This document shows, one piece after another, positions 27,800 to 36,419 of a DNA stretch of 64,000 bases. The DNA comes from Herbiconiux solani NBRC 106740. GTDB taxonomy: Bacteria > Actinomycetota > Actinomycetes > Actinomycetales > Microbacteriaceae. The position numbers were made by a program, and so were the translations under genes. The DNA lies in the NCBI RefSeq assembly GCF_001571005.1, contig NZ_BCST01000011.1, forward strand, positions 25,380-89,379, read 5' to 3'. The number at the start of each line of letters is the position of its first letter. The first letter of the stretch is position 1. The notes beneath the pieces are model-generated. The model searched no databases and had not been told where the DNA came from. It saw only the letters and a program-made list of their open reading frames with translations.

Positions 27800-28815
27800 C
27801 GGCGGGTAGCGCCATGACCGTGCAGGAGCGCGGGCCGGGCTCGGGGACCGGGCCAGCGGTGCCCCCGCCGTCAGCGCCCGGGTCGTCGGAGCCCGGGTCG
27901 GTGGCCTCCGGTTCGACCGCGGGCGGGCCGGCGGTGCTCGAGTTCGAGGCGATCGGCACCCACTGGCAGATCGAGACGCCCGAACCACTCGGGCTCGAGG
28001 TGCGCGGAGCCGTCTCGGCCCGCATCGCCGACTTCGACCGGGCCTACTCCCGCTTCCGCGACGACTCGGTGGTGGCAGCGGCCGCCCGCGGCGCGGGGCG
28101 CTACGAGTTCCCGCCCGACGCCGTGCCGCTCTTCGAGCTCTACGACCGGCTCTTCGCCGCGACCGGCGGTGCGGTCGACCCCCTCGTCGGGCGCGAGCTC
28201 GAACTGCTCGGCTACGACCGCGAGTACACCTTGGTTCCGGTGCCCGCCGCCGACCGGGCCGGTGAGGATGCGCTGCCCCGCGCATCCTGGACCGTCGACG
28301 TCGAGCGCGACGGCCCCGCGATCACCACCCGGCGCCCGCTGGTGATCGACGTCGGGGCGGCCGGCAAAGGCTACCTCGTCGATCTCGTGGCCGCGGTGCT
28401 GCGCGAGCACGGGGTCAGCTCGTTCGTGGTCGACGCCAGCGGCGACCTCGTGCACGCGGGGCCCGTGGGAGGCGAGCCGATCCGCATCGGCCTCGAGCAT
28501 CCGTCGCAGCCCGGTACCGCGATCGGCGTGGCCCGGCTCCAGGATGCGTCGCTCTGCGCCTCGGCCGTCAACCGGCGGGCCTGGGGCGAGGGCCTCCACC
28601 ACGTCCTCGACGCGCGCACGGGGCAGCCGGCCCGCAGCGTCGTCGCCACCTGGGTCGTCGCCCGGACCACGGCACTCGCCGACGGCCTCGCGACCGCCCT
28701 GTTCTTCACGAGCGCCCACGAGCTCGCGAAGAGCTTCCACTTCAGCTGTGTCCGCATGTACGCCGACGGGCGAGCCGAGATCTCGCGCGACTTCCCAGGA
28801 GAGCTCTTCACATGA
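27796..28815 (+). CDS. apbE: FAD:protein FMN transferase (ApbE)
   Basis: Transfers FMN from FAD to a Ser/Thr of FMN_bind proteins, here presumably the lipoprotein encoded just upstream. The protein has up to 339 residues; family blocks include FDRAYSRFRDDSVV, VIDVGAAGKGYLVDLVAAVL, SSFVVDASGDLVHAG and HHVLDARTGQPARSV, with the metal-binding acid near the C-terminus (TTALADGLATALFF). The N-terminus (about 1-48) is Pro/Ser/Gly-rich and lacks a clear signal peptide. GTG 27796 overlaps the previous stop as GTGA; ATG 27814 is the alternative. The stop overlaps the next start (ATGA). Confidence 0.92.
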   Translation: MTAGSAMTVQERGPGSGTGPAVPPPSAPGSSEPGSVASGSTAGGPAVLEFEAIGTHWQIETPEPLGLEVRGAVSARIADFDRAYSRFRDDSVVAAAARGAGRYEFPPDAVPLFELYDRLFAATGGAVDPLVGRELELLGYDREYTLVPVPAADRAGEDALPRASWTVDVERDGPAITTRRPLVIDVGAAGKGYLVDLVAAVLREHGVSSFVVDASGDLVHAGPVGGEPIRIGLEHPSQPGTAIGVARLQDASLCASAVNRRAWGEGLHHVLDARTGQPARSVVATWVVARTTALADGLATALFFTSAHELAKSFHFSCVRMYADGRAEISRDFPGELFT

Positions 28816-30476
28816 GATCACGCATCGACACCCTCATCGGGCGCGTCACGATGTACAACCTGCTGATCATCGTGCTCGCGGTGATCGCCGTCGTCGCGGT
28901 CATCGCGAGCGTCGCCGGTCAGCTGTTCTACACCCCGGCCGCGCTGGCGCTGAGCCTCGTCGTCGCCGTGCTGGCGACGGTGGGGTCGAGCTGGCTCGCG
29001 GCATGGATCTTCCGCACCCGGGCGCACCTGCCGTCGGCGGTGATCTCGGGGCTGCTGATCTTCTTCGTCTTCCTGCCGAGCGCGACGCTGCCGGGGCTCG
29101 GGTTCATCGCGCTCGCCGGAGTCATCGCCTCGGCGTCGAAGTACGTGCTCGCGATCCGCGGCCGGCACGTGCTGAACCCGGTCGCCGTGGCGGCGGTCGT
29201 GCTCTCGGTTACGGCCCTCTACCCGTCGGGCTGGTGGGTGGCGACGCCGGTGCTGCTGCCCTTCGTCGCCGTGGGCGCGCTGCTCGTGCTCTACCGCACC
29301 CGCAAGCTGGCGATGGGCCTGGTCTTCGTGGTGGTCGCCGCCGGTGTCGTGATCGTGCGCGTCACCGCGGGCGGGCTTGAGCTCGGGGAGTCGGTGCAGC
29401 TGGCGTTCGCCTCGTTCCCGATCGTCTTCCTCGCCGGCTTCATGCTGAGCGAGCCGCTCACCCTCCCGCCCCGGCGGCTGCAGCAGCTGCTGGTCGCGGC
29501 GGTCGTCGCGGTGCTGTTCGCGATCCCGTTCCAGCTCGGGCCGATCTACTCCAGCCCCGAGATCGCGCTCGTCATCGGCAACATCGTGGCCTTCGCCTTC
29601 GGGCAGCGCCGCAGCATCCGGATGCGCTACCTCGGCGTCCGCGACCTCACGCCGACGGCCGTCGCCTTCGACTTCGAGCCGGCCTCGCCCGTGCGCTTCC
29701 GGCCCGGGCAGTACCTCGAGCTCGGGCTGCCGCACGGCCGGAGCGACTCGCGGGGTTCCCGCCGCGCCTTCAGCATCGCCTCCGCACCCGGGGCCGACGT
29801 CCTGAGCCTCGGGGTGAAGCTCTCGCAGCCCTCGAGCTCGTTCAAGCGGGCGCTCGTGGCGCTCGAGCCGGGCGCGACCGTGCGCGCGACCTGGGTCGGC
29901 GGCGACTTCCTCCTGCCGGCCGATCCGGCCACCCCCGTCATCCTCGCGGCGGGCGGCATCGGCATCACCCCCTTCATCAGCCAGCTCCAGTCCGCGGCCC
30001 GCGTCCCGGCCGCGGCCGGTGCCCGCGGTGGTCACGGCGCCGGCAGCGCTGGCGGCCGCGCGCCCGTTGGCGGCGCCAGCAGCCGCGGGTCCGGTGGCAG
30101 CGCCGGCAGCCGCGACACCGGCGGCAGCGCCGACAGCGGGGGGACCGGCGGCAGCGCTGGCTCGGGGGCGATCCGGGATGCGGTTCTCGTGTATTCGGTC
30201 TCGTCGGCCGACGAGCTCGCGTACCTCCCCGAGCTCGTGGCGTCGGGCATCCGGGTGCTCGTGACCGCCCCGCAGCCGCCCGCCGACCTGCCGCCGAATT
30301 GGCGCTACCTCGGTGCCGGACGCCTCAGCCCCGACGTGCTCGCGGGGGCCGTCCCCGACCTCTCCTCGCGCCGCGGCTACGTCTCCGGCCCGCCCGGCTA
30401 CGTCGACCACGTCTCGACGGTCCTCCGTCGTGCGGGCGCCCACAGCATCCGCACCGACCAGTTCGCGGGCTACTAG
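28812..30476 (+). CDS. NqrB/RnfD-like membrane domain fused to ferredoxin-NADP reductase domain
   Basis: A 554-residue fusion. Residues about 15-260 form a polytopic domain with NqrB/RnfD-like signatures: PSAVISGLLIFFVFLPS, SKYVLAIRGRHVLNPVAVA and AGFMLSEPLTLPP. Residues about 270-554 are an FNR-type flavoreductase: FRPGQYLELGLP, the FAD motif RRAFSIASAP (near 316), the NAD(P) motif GGIGITPF (near 381) and the C-terminal block GYVSGPPGYVDHVSTVLRRAG. A Gly/Ser/Ala-rich insertion of about 55 residues splits the FNR domain (398-453). It would move electrons from NAD(P)H across the membrane to the flavinylated lipoprotein. It ends the three-gene operon. Confidence 0.9.
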   Translation: MRSRIDTLIGRVTMYNLLIIVLAVIAVVAVIASVAGQLFYTPAALALSLVVAVLATVGSSWLAAWIFRTRAHLPSAVISGLLIFFVFLPSATLPGLGFIALAGVIASASKYVLAIRGRHVLNPVAVAAVVLSVTALYPSGWWVATPVLLPFVAVGALLVLYRTRKLAMGLVFVVVAAGVVIVRVTAGGLELGESVQLAFASFPIVFLAGFMLSEPLTLPPRRLQQLLVAAVVAVLFAIPFQLGPIYSSPEIALVIGNIVAFAFGQRRSIRMRYLGVRDLTPTAVAFDFEPASPVRFRPGQYLELGLPHGRSDSRGSRRAFSIASAPGADVLSLGVKLSQPSSSFKRALVALEPGATVRATWVGGDFLLPADPATPVILAAGGIGITPFISQLQSAARVPAAAGARGGHGAGSAGGRAPVGGASSRGSGGSAGSRDTGGSADSGGTGGSAGSGAIRDAVLVYSVSSADELAYLPELVASGIRVLVTAPQPPADLPPNWRYLGAGRLSPDVLAGAVPDLSSRRGYVSGPPGYVDHVSTVLRRAGAHSIRTDQFAGY

Positions 30477-30829
30477 CCCCACCCCGTGAGGCGAACCGTC
30501 ACAAACCGCCCTAAACAGGGGCGGGAAGGGCGGTTTGTGACGGCTCGCGGACGCGGGAGGGGCTCGCATCCCAGCCACCCCACCTCACCCGTGGGGCGAA
30601 CCGTCACTAAATGCCCGAAACGTGGGCGGGAAGGGCGGTTTGTGACGGCTTGCGAATGTGGGGAATCCGCATCCCACCCACCCCATCGCTGGGGCGAGCC
30701 GTCAGAAATCGCCCTAAACGGGGGCGGGAGGGGCGGTTTGTGACGGGTCGCGGGTTGGGCGGTTTGTGACGGGTCGCCGGACGAGGGGGCGGGCGGGTCG
30801 CGGGACGAGGGCGGGGCGGGCGGGACGGG
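30477..30829. other. Convergent intergenic region filled by palindromic repeats
   Basis: The 353 bp between the NqrB-FNR gene (plus strand) and the photolyase gene (minus strand) hold no gene. They consist almost entirely of the tandem palindromes described in the next entry plus a G-rich tail (30778-30829). Confidence 0.85.
30491..30777. repeat. Array of three and a half tandem palindromic units (family A)
   Basis: Units of about 59 bp start at 30491, 30596 and 30694, with a final half unit at 30757-30777. Unit 1 has a perfect 16-bp stem (CCGTCACAAACCGCCC at 30496-30511; GGGCGGTTTGTGACGG at 30528-30543), extended by GCGA/TCGC past one mismatch. In units 2 and 3 the right arm is conserved while the left arm has drifted. 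The spacers also share CGCATCCCA and CCACCCCA, so the whole block is a degenerating tandem repeat of about 100-bp period. No cas-like or transposase gene is near. Confidence 0.9.
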
Positions 30830-32233
30830 TCAGCGGATGGTGGCGTAGGCGTCTAGGGCCGCTCGACGCGACTCCTTGAGGTCGACGAGGGGCTCGGGGT
30901 AGGCGTCGGTGCCGTACTCGGGCACGTAGCGGCGGATGTACTCCGCGTGCGGATCGAACTTCGACGCCTGCAACTCCGGGTTGAAGACCCGGAAGTACGG
31001 CGCCGCATCCGGCCCCGACCCCGCGACCCACTGCCAGTTCAGGGCGTTCGAGGCGGGGTCGGCGTCGACCAGCGTGTCCCAGAACCAGGCCTCGCCCACC
31101 CGCCAGTCGACAAGCAGGTTCTTGATCAGGAACGACGCCACGACCATCCGCACCCGGTTGTGCATCACGCCCGTCTGCCAGAGCTCGCGCATCCCGGCGT
31201 CGACGAGGGGGATGCCCGTGCGCCCCTGCTCCCAGCGCTCGAGTTCGTCGTCGTCCGGCGTGCGCCACGGGAACCGGTCGAACTCCGACCGCATGTTCTC
31301 AGTCGTGATCGAGGGCAGGTGGAAGAGCAGGTGGTACGCGAACTCGCGCCAGATCAGCTGCCGGATGTAGGCGCTCGCGCCGGCGGCGTCTCCCGGATGC
31401 TGCGCCCGGTGCGCGTCGACGGCATGCCACAGCTCGAAGGGGCTGAGCTCACCGAAACGCAGGTGGGGGGAGAGCCGGGAGGTGGCGTCCTCGGCCGGGA
31501 AGTCCTGCTCGTCGGGGTAGGCGCCGATGCCGTCCTCGAGGAAAGTGGCGAGCTGACGGTGGGCCGCAGCAGACCCCGGCTCCCAGCGCTCGCGCAGCCC
31601 ACCCGCCCAGTCCGGGTGGGTCGGCAGGAGGCCCCACGACCCGAGCTCGTCGCTCGCGACCCGACGGTGATGGAGCCCCGCGTCGGGAGCCGGCAGCGGA
31701 TGCCGCGGCTCGGGCCGCGAGGTCATCGCACGCCAGAACGGGGTGAAGACCTTGTACCAGCCGCCCTGCCCGGTCAGCACCGTCCACGGCTCGGCGAGCA
31801 ACGCGGCCTGGAAGCTCTCGACCGTGCGGCCCTCCTCGCGGAGCGATGTCTTCAGGGCCGTGTCGATCCGGCGCTCGGCCTCGCCGTACCGCCGGTTCCA
31901 GAACACGGCCGACGCATCCACCTCCTCGGCCACCGCGTGCACGACCGTCTCGGCCGGGCCGCGACGCAGGGTCAGCGTGAGGCCGATCGTCTTCAGCTCC
32001 TCCTCGAGCGCCTCCAGGCTGCCGTGCAGCCACCAGCGCGAGGCGCCGCCGAGCGGCCGGATGCCCTCGCTCTCGTCGTCGAGCACGTAGAGGCAGACGA
32101 TCGGGTCACCCCTCAGTGCGGCCTCGTGCAGGGCGGGGTTGTCGTGGATGCGCAGGTCGTCGCGAAACCAGACGAGGGTGGTGCGGGTTCCGGTCGCGCT
32201 GTCAGTCACTGTGTCAGTCACGGTGTCAGTCAA
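30830..32233 (-). CDS. phr: Deoxyribodipyrimidine photolyase
   Basis: Light-driven repair of cyclobutane pyrimidine dimers. The 467-residue protein has the N-terminal antenna-binding Rossmann domain (TTLVWFRDDLRIHDNPALHEA) and the C-terminal FAD domain with its signature blocks: TSRLSPHLRFGELSP, RQLIWREFAYHLLFHLP, GIPLVDAGMRELWQTGVMHNRVRMVVASFLIKNLLVDWR and DADPASNALNWQWVAGSGPDAAPYFRVFNP. These fit class I CPD photolyases. The start lies in a 12-bp tandem repeat: TTG 32233 or a GTG 4 or 8 codons later, none with a good ribosome site. A MarR gene lies 18 bp upstream on the same strand, so co-transcription is likely. Confidence 0.94.
   Translation of the reverse strand: MTDTVTDTVTDSATGTRTTLVWFRDDLRIHDNPALHEAALRGDPIVCLYVLDDESEGIRPLGGASRWWLHGSLEALEEELKTIGLTLTLRRGPAETVVHAVAEEVDASAVFWNRRYGEAERRIDTALKTSLREEGRTVESFQAALLAEPWTVLTGQGGWYKVFTPFWRAMTSRPEPRHPLPAPDAGLHHRRVASDELGSWGLLPTHPDWAGGLRERWEPGSAAAHRQLATFLEDGIGAYPDEQDFPAEDATSRLSPHLRFGELSPFELWHAVDAHRAQHPGDAAGASAYIRQLIWREFAYHLLFHLPSITTENMRSEFDRFPWRTPDDDELERWEQGRTGIPLVDAGMRELWQTGVMHNRVRMVVASFLIKNLLVDWRVGEAWFWDTLVDADPASNALNWQWVAGSGPDAAPYFRVFNPELQASKFDPHAEYIRRYVPEYGTDAYPEPLVDLKESRRAALDAYATIR
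32201..32232. repeat. 12-bp tandem repeat across the phr start
   Basis: GTCAGTCAC recurs at 32201, 32213 and (with a final A) 32225, giving a 12-bp period. On the coding strand this encodes the repeating N-terminus TDTVTDTVTDS and supplies several alternative start codons. Confidence 0.8.
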
Positions 32234-32251
32234 TCACGGTGGCGCCGCGCG

Positions 32252-32695
32252 TCACCGGCCCGAGATGCCCGCTCTCAGCTTGTCGCAGAGCCGCGCGAGG
32301 TCGTCGAGCTCGTCGGGGGAGAGGTGCCCGGACATGTGCGCCGTGATCGAGGCCGCGTGCACGACCGCGGCCTCGCGGTAGACGGCCACGCCGTGGTCGG
32401 TGAGGCGCACCAGCGTGCCCCGGCCGTCGTTCGGGTCGTCGGCCTTCTCGATGATGCCCCGGGCGACGAGCCGGTCTACCAGCCGGCTGATGCTCGGCTG
32501 GGTGAGCAGCACCTTCTCGCCCAGGTCGCGGATGCGGAGCACCTTGCCGGGCTGCACGAAGAGGTTGAACATCACGTCGTACTCGTTGAACGACACGATG
32601 TCGGTCGGGAACTCGGCGGCCAGCTCCCGCATCACGCTGACCTGCGCGCGGAAGAGCGATTCCCACGCGGCGACGGGTGAGACCTCCGGGGCCAT
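32252..32695 (-). CDS. MarR family regulator
   Basis: A 147-residue winged-helix regulator. The recognition region is IRDLGEKVLLTQPSISRLVDRLVARGIIEKADDPNDGRGTLVRLT (about 54-98), including the wing DxxDGRGxxVxLT typical of MarR proteins, with dimerisation helices at both ends. ATG 32695 has AGGAG 5 bases upstream. It is followed by the photolyase gene and preceded, across 110 bp, by the 3' end of the amidohydrolase gene on the same strand. Possible targets are its own operon; the ligand is unknown. Confidence 0.9.
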   Translation of the reverse strand: MAPEVSPVAAWESLFRAQVSVMRELAAEFPTDIVSFNEYDVMFNLFVQPGKVLRIRDLGEKVLLTQPSISRLVDRLVARGIIEKADDPNDGRGTLVRLTDHGVAVYREAAVVHAASITAHMSGHLSPDELDDLARLCDKLRAGISGR

Positions 32696-32805
32696 GCTGC
32701 TCCTGACTGGGGACAAGAAAGGTGAAGATCATCATGACACGATCCGGCGACGCCGAAGCCGACGCCGACGCCGATGCCGGAGCCGCCGCGGCAGCCGCCG
32801 CCGGC

Positions 32806-34488
32806 TCAGGCGCCGAAGACCCTCACCCCGCCGAGCCAGGTCGACTCCACCCTCAGCCCAGGCAGCTCGGCGGCCTCGACGGCCGAGGGGTCGCCCGAGA
32901 GCACGACCAGGTCGGCCAGCTTGCCCACCTCCAGGCTCCCGACCTCGTGATCGCTGAACAGCTGCCAGGCGGCGTCGAGGGTCTGGGCGCGGAGGGCTTC
33001 GTCGAAGGTGATGCCGTCGGCACCCGGCATCCGTCGCCCGCTGCGGGTCGTGCGGGTCATCGCGACCGCCATGTTGCGGAGCGGTTCGGCCGGGGTGACC
33101 GTGCCGTCGTTGTGCAGCGAGATGCGGAGCCCGGCATCCAGCGCCGCCCGCGCGTTCGCCCAGGGGCCGCCGTGCTCGGGCCCGAACAGCTCGTCGACCA
33201 GCACGTCGCCCCAGTAGTAGACGTGGTCGATCAGCAGGCTGACGGTGACGCCGAGCCGGGCCGCGCGCTCGAACTGCGCGGGGGTCATGGTGCCGACGTG
33301 CTCCATCCTCAGCCGGTGGTCGTCGCGCGGATGCCGCTCGAGCAGCGCCTCCCAGGCGTCGAGCACGCGGTCGATCGCGAGGTCGCCGTGCACGTGGCAG
33401 GCCAGCTGCCAGCCGTCGGGGAAGTACTGCTCGACCACCGCATCCAGCTGGTCACGGCTGTAGTTCGCCGAACCGCGGGAGCCGGGCTCGACACCGATAG
33501 ACCGGGTGCCCTCGGTGTCGAGGTAGGGGAAGGAGATCAGGATGTTGCCGACCCACGGCGATCCGTCGGCCCAGGTCTTGATCCCCACCTGCCGCACCAG
33601 CCCGTCGCCGTTCGCGACCGGCACGCTCGCCGTCCGGCCCGGGCCGGACATCTCGTACAGCCGGAGCCGTGCCGACAAGCCTCCGGCCGCGCGGGCCGCG
33701 TCGACCGCGGGCTGCTTCGCGGCGTCCCAGCTGAGGTCGCCGACGGTGGTGAGGCCGACCGCGTTCAGGCCGCGGAGGTAGTCGGCGAGCATGGCGGGAA
33801 GCTCCTTGGCCGCCGGCCCGAGCGTCGGCCCGAGCATCGCGAAGACGGTGCCGACCTCGAAGCCCTTGCCGGTCAGGCGGCCCTCGGCATCCTTCTCCCA
33901 GTGCGAGCCCACGGGATCGGGGGAGTCGTCGTCGATGCCGGCCCGGGCCGCGGCGGCGGAGTTGAAGTAGACGACGTGGCCCGAGTTGTGCAGGATCACG
34001 ACCGGCGTCGCACCGCCGATCTCGTCCAGCTGCTCGAGCGTGGGGTCGTCGAGGCCCTTCTGCAGCAGGCCGTCCCAGCCGTTGAAGGCGACGCCCTCCG
34101 GATGCGCGGCCACGCCGGCGCGGAGGGCGGCCCGCACCTCGTCCGCCGTCTCGAGCGTGACCGGCCTGATGTCGATCATGACGTGGCTGAGCACGATCGC
34201 GCTGTCGGTGGGATGCCCGTGGGCCTCGACGAAGCCGGGCAGCAGGGCGCGCTCGCCGAGCTCGATGACCTCGAGGGCGGGGTCGTCGGCAGATGATCCC
34301 GACCCTCCGCCCGCAGCTGGCGTCGCATCCGCATCCGCACCCGCTCGCGCGCCGCTCACGGCGGCGCGCACGCTCGCCTCGTCGCCGACCGCGACGATCC
34401 GCCCATCCCGCACGAGCAGCGCCTCCGCCCGCGGAGCGGCCGCGTCGACGGTGATGATCGTCCCCAGGAAAAGCGTCTCGCTGCCCAC
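32806..34488 (-). CDS. Amidohydrolase family protein (YtcJ/AepA-like)
   Basis: A 560-residue metal-dependent hydrolase of the amidohydrolase superfamily. It has an N-terminal beta-sandwich (ETLFLGTIITVDAAAPRAEALLVRDGRIVAVG), metal ligands in LLPGFVEAHGHPTDS, the downstream His blocks LACHVHGDLAIDRVLDAWEAL and LRMEHVGTMTP, and the late Asp in ISLHNDGTVTPAEPL. It ends with the strand-return ADLVVLSGDPSAVEAAEL. The length and layout fit the YtcJ-like exoenzyme group; the substrate is unknown. A short Gly/Ala/Asp-rich insertion (about 48-70) lies in the N-terminal sandwich. Confidence 0.9.
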   Translation of the reverse strand: MGSETLFLGTIITVDAAAPRAEALLVRDGRIVAVGDEASVRAAVSGARAGADADATPAAGGGSGSSADDPALEVIELGERALLPGFVEAHGHPTDSAIVLSHVMIDIRPVTLETADEVRAALRAGVAAHPEGVAFNGWDGLLQKGLDDPTLEQLDEIGGATPVVILHNSGHVVYFNSAAAARAGIDDDSPDPVGSHWEKDAEGRLTGKGFEVGTVFAMLGPTLGPAAKELPAMLADYLRGLNAVGLTTVGDLSWDAAKQPAVDAARAAGGLSARLRLYEMSGPGRTASVPVANGDGLVRQVGIKTWADGSPWVGNILISFPYLDTEGTRSIGVEPGSRGSANYSRDQLDAVVEQYFPDGWQLACHVHGDLAIDRVLDAWEALLERHPRDDHRLRMEHVGTMTPAQFERAARLGVTVSLLIDHVYYWGDVLVDELFGPEHGGPWANARAALDAGLRISLHNDGTVTPAEPLRNMAVAMTRTTRSGRRMPGADGITFDEALRAQTLDAAWQLFSDHEVGSLEVGKLADLVVLSGDPSAVEAAELPGLRVESTWLGGVRVFGA

Positions 34489-34569
34489 CTGCTCACCGTA
34501 CCCGATCGCATTTAGTGAGAATTAATCTGTTATATTAAAGCGAGGATTCCCCAGGAGAGATGGATACTC

Positions 34570-36165
34570 ATGACCTTGCACACCCTCGTAAATAGGCGCG
34601 CTTTCCTAGCAGGCCTTCTTTCTGCCGCCATGGGGTTGGGCCTCTTCTCTGGAACTCAAACGGCTGAAGCGCGCGTCACCTCGGTGGCTAACGACGACTC
34701 GTTCACATTTCTCACGGGTCTCGTAGGACGCGTGCCATCCCCCGGGATCCTCGCGAATGACAGCGGGGTCGAAGGGCTGGCCGGTCTGCGAATCGTCGAT
34801 CGACCCCGTGCAGGGGTGCTCTCCGGAGGCCCCGGCGCAGGACTAGGCGGGTTTACGTACACGCCGAACGACGCTCGATATGTGGGGGATGACTCTTTCA
34901 CATACTGCATGTTCGATATCAGTGATTGCGTGACAAACACGGCCACCGTGCGCATCAAGTACGTCCGCCCATTGGCTGTTCCAGACCGTTACGCGACCCC
35001 AGCCGGGGTCCCGCTTTCCGTTCCCGCACCCGGTCCCGTAGGAAATGATCAAGATCCGTCGCTAGGCTGGGCCGCGACGACCAGTCCAGCCCACGGAACG
35101 TTGAGCGTCCTGCCGACTGCGCTGAATGGGTTCGTGTATACCCCTTCGCCGGGATACGTGGGCGAGGATCGCTTCGCTTACTGCATCTCGCTCGCACAGG
35201 GGTCGAAAGCTGATTGCGTGTCTGACGATTCGACAGTGACAATCAGAGTCGGGGGGCCGGCGGTGACACGGATCGCCGGAATGGATCGGTATGAGGGGGC
35301 CGCGCTCGTGGCTCGGCAGACGCATCCCGGGACTTCGGTGCCGATGTTCGTCGCGTCGGGGGAGAACTTCGCGGATGCGCTGAGTGCTGGGCCTGCCGCT
35401 GTGAAAGCCGGGGCTCCGCTTCTGCTCGCGAGACGGGATGAACTGCCTGCGGCGACGGCCTCGGAGATCATGCGGCTTCAGCCTCAGCAGATCACTGTCG
35501 TGGGCGGGCCGGCAACGATCTCCGAAAGCGTCTTGGGGCAGATCCGTAATCTGGTGCCTACGACGACGATGGTTACCCGGGTCTCCGGGATCGACCGTTA
35601 CGAGGTCAGCCGCAATCTTGCGCAGCGGGTGTTCGGCTCCGCGACGCACGGGTATGTGGCGACGGGCACGAACTTCCCTGATGCGCTTTCCGCTGGCGCG
35701 GCTGCCGGGGGGAAGGGCGAGCCACTCGTGCTCGTGGACGGGTCACAGGGCGCGGCGGACGCCGCGACGCTCGAGACGTTCCGATCGCTCAGGACGATGT
35801 CGAACACCGTCGTTGGTGGCGGTGGTTCTGTATCGGCCGGAGTGGAGGGCTCGCTGAATGCGGTGGGATCCGTGAACCGACTTGCCGGAGTGGATCGGTA
35901 CGGGACCTCGATCGCCGTCAATCAGGCGACGTTCACCCGGACCCTCTCGACGGTCTATCTCGCGACCGGCTTGAACTACCCGGACGCGTTAGTCGGAAGT
36001 GTGATCGCCGGCCGGACCCAGTCTCCGTTGTACGTTGTGCCTGGCACGTGCGCACCTCAACCGGTGTTGGACGAGATCGCGCGGCTGGGGGCGACGAGCG
36101 TGGTCTTGCTGGGCGGAACTGCATCCCTCAGCCCGGCGGTCGCCGACCTGGTGCCGTGTCCCTGA
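34570..36165 (+). CDS. Tat-exported protein with Ig-like domains and CWB2 repeats
   Basis: A 531-residue surface protein. The signal peptide has a twin-arginine motif (NRRAFLAG, residues 8-15) and an AEA cleavage site near 34. Two tandem cadherin/Ig-like modules follow (about 38-130 and 131-228), each with the GxFxYTPxxxYVGxDxFxYC pattern and paired Cys. Three cell wall binding type 2 repeats then begin near 231, 334 and 434 (VTRIAGMDRYEGA, VTRVSGIDRYEVS, VNRLAGVDRYGTS). CWB2 repeats hold proteins noncovalently to the envelope. Codon use is visibly less GC-biased than in the neighbours. AGGAGAG precedes ATG 34570. Confidence 0.9.
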   Translation: MTLHTLVNRRAFLAGLLSAAMGLGLFSGTQTAEARVTSVANDDSFTFLTGLVGRVPSPGILANDSGVEGLAGLRIVDRPRAGVLSGGPGAGLGGFTYTPNDARYVGDDSFTYCMFDISDCVTNTATVRIKYVRPLAVPDRYATPAGVPLSVPAPGPVGNDQDPSLGWAATTSPAHGTLSVLPTALNGFVYTPSPGYVGEDRFAYCISLAQGSKADCVSDDSTVTIRVGGPAVTRIAGMDRYEGAALVARQTHPGTSVPMFVASGENFADALSAGPAAVKAGAPLLLARRDELPAATASEIMRLQPQQITVVGGPATISESVLGQIRNLVPTTTMVTRVSGIDRYEVSRNLAQRVFGSATHGYVATGTNFPDALSAGAAAGGKGEPLVLVDGSQGAADAATLETFRSLRTMSNTVVGGGGSVSAGVEGSLNAVGSVNRLAGVDRYGTSIAVNQATFTRTLSTVYLATGLNYPDALVGSVIAGRTQSPLYVVPGTCAPQPVLDEIARLGATSVVLLGGTASLSPAVADLVPCP

Positions 36166-36212
36166 GCGAAGGCTCAATCGAATCAAGGGCTGCGAGTCCA
36201 GGTTAAATGATT

Positions 36213-36246
36213 GAGGGCCCGTCGTAGAGGCTAACGACGGGCCCTC
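36213..36246 (+). terminator. Strong hairpin terminator after the CWB2 gene
   Basis: A perfect 13-bp stem (GAGGGCCCGTCGT / ACGACGGGCCCTC) with an 8-base loop, followed by TCCCTT. It lies 47 bp after the stop codon. Confidence 0.85.
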
Positions 36247-36419
36247 TCCCTTGCACCAAGAGTGTCCTGCAATCACATTCCGCGGAACCTGCCACAGCAA
36301 ACAACTTCCGCTCTTCGAATATATAACGGAGAGGTAACGGTGCGCTAGTTACCGAATCGTTATTTTCCTGGGAAATAGCTGGAGGCCCTCAACGGGGGGG
36401 GCGGTGCGGCGCCGCAGGG

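Noticed and set aside
30491..30777. CRISPR array
   Set aside because: Repeats are palindromic units with diverged arms, the spacers are themselves similar to one another, and no cas gene is in the window.
32722..34296. 524-codon plus-strand frame across the amidohydrolase
   Set aside because: Antisense of a protein with conserved metal-binding blocks; no domain in the plus frame.
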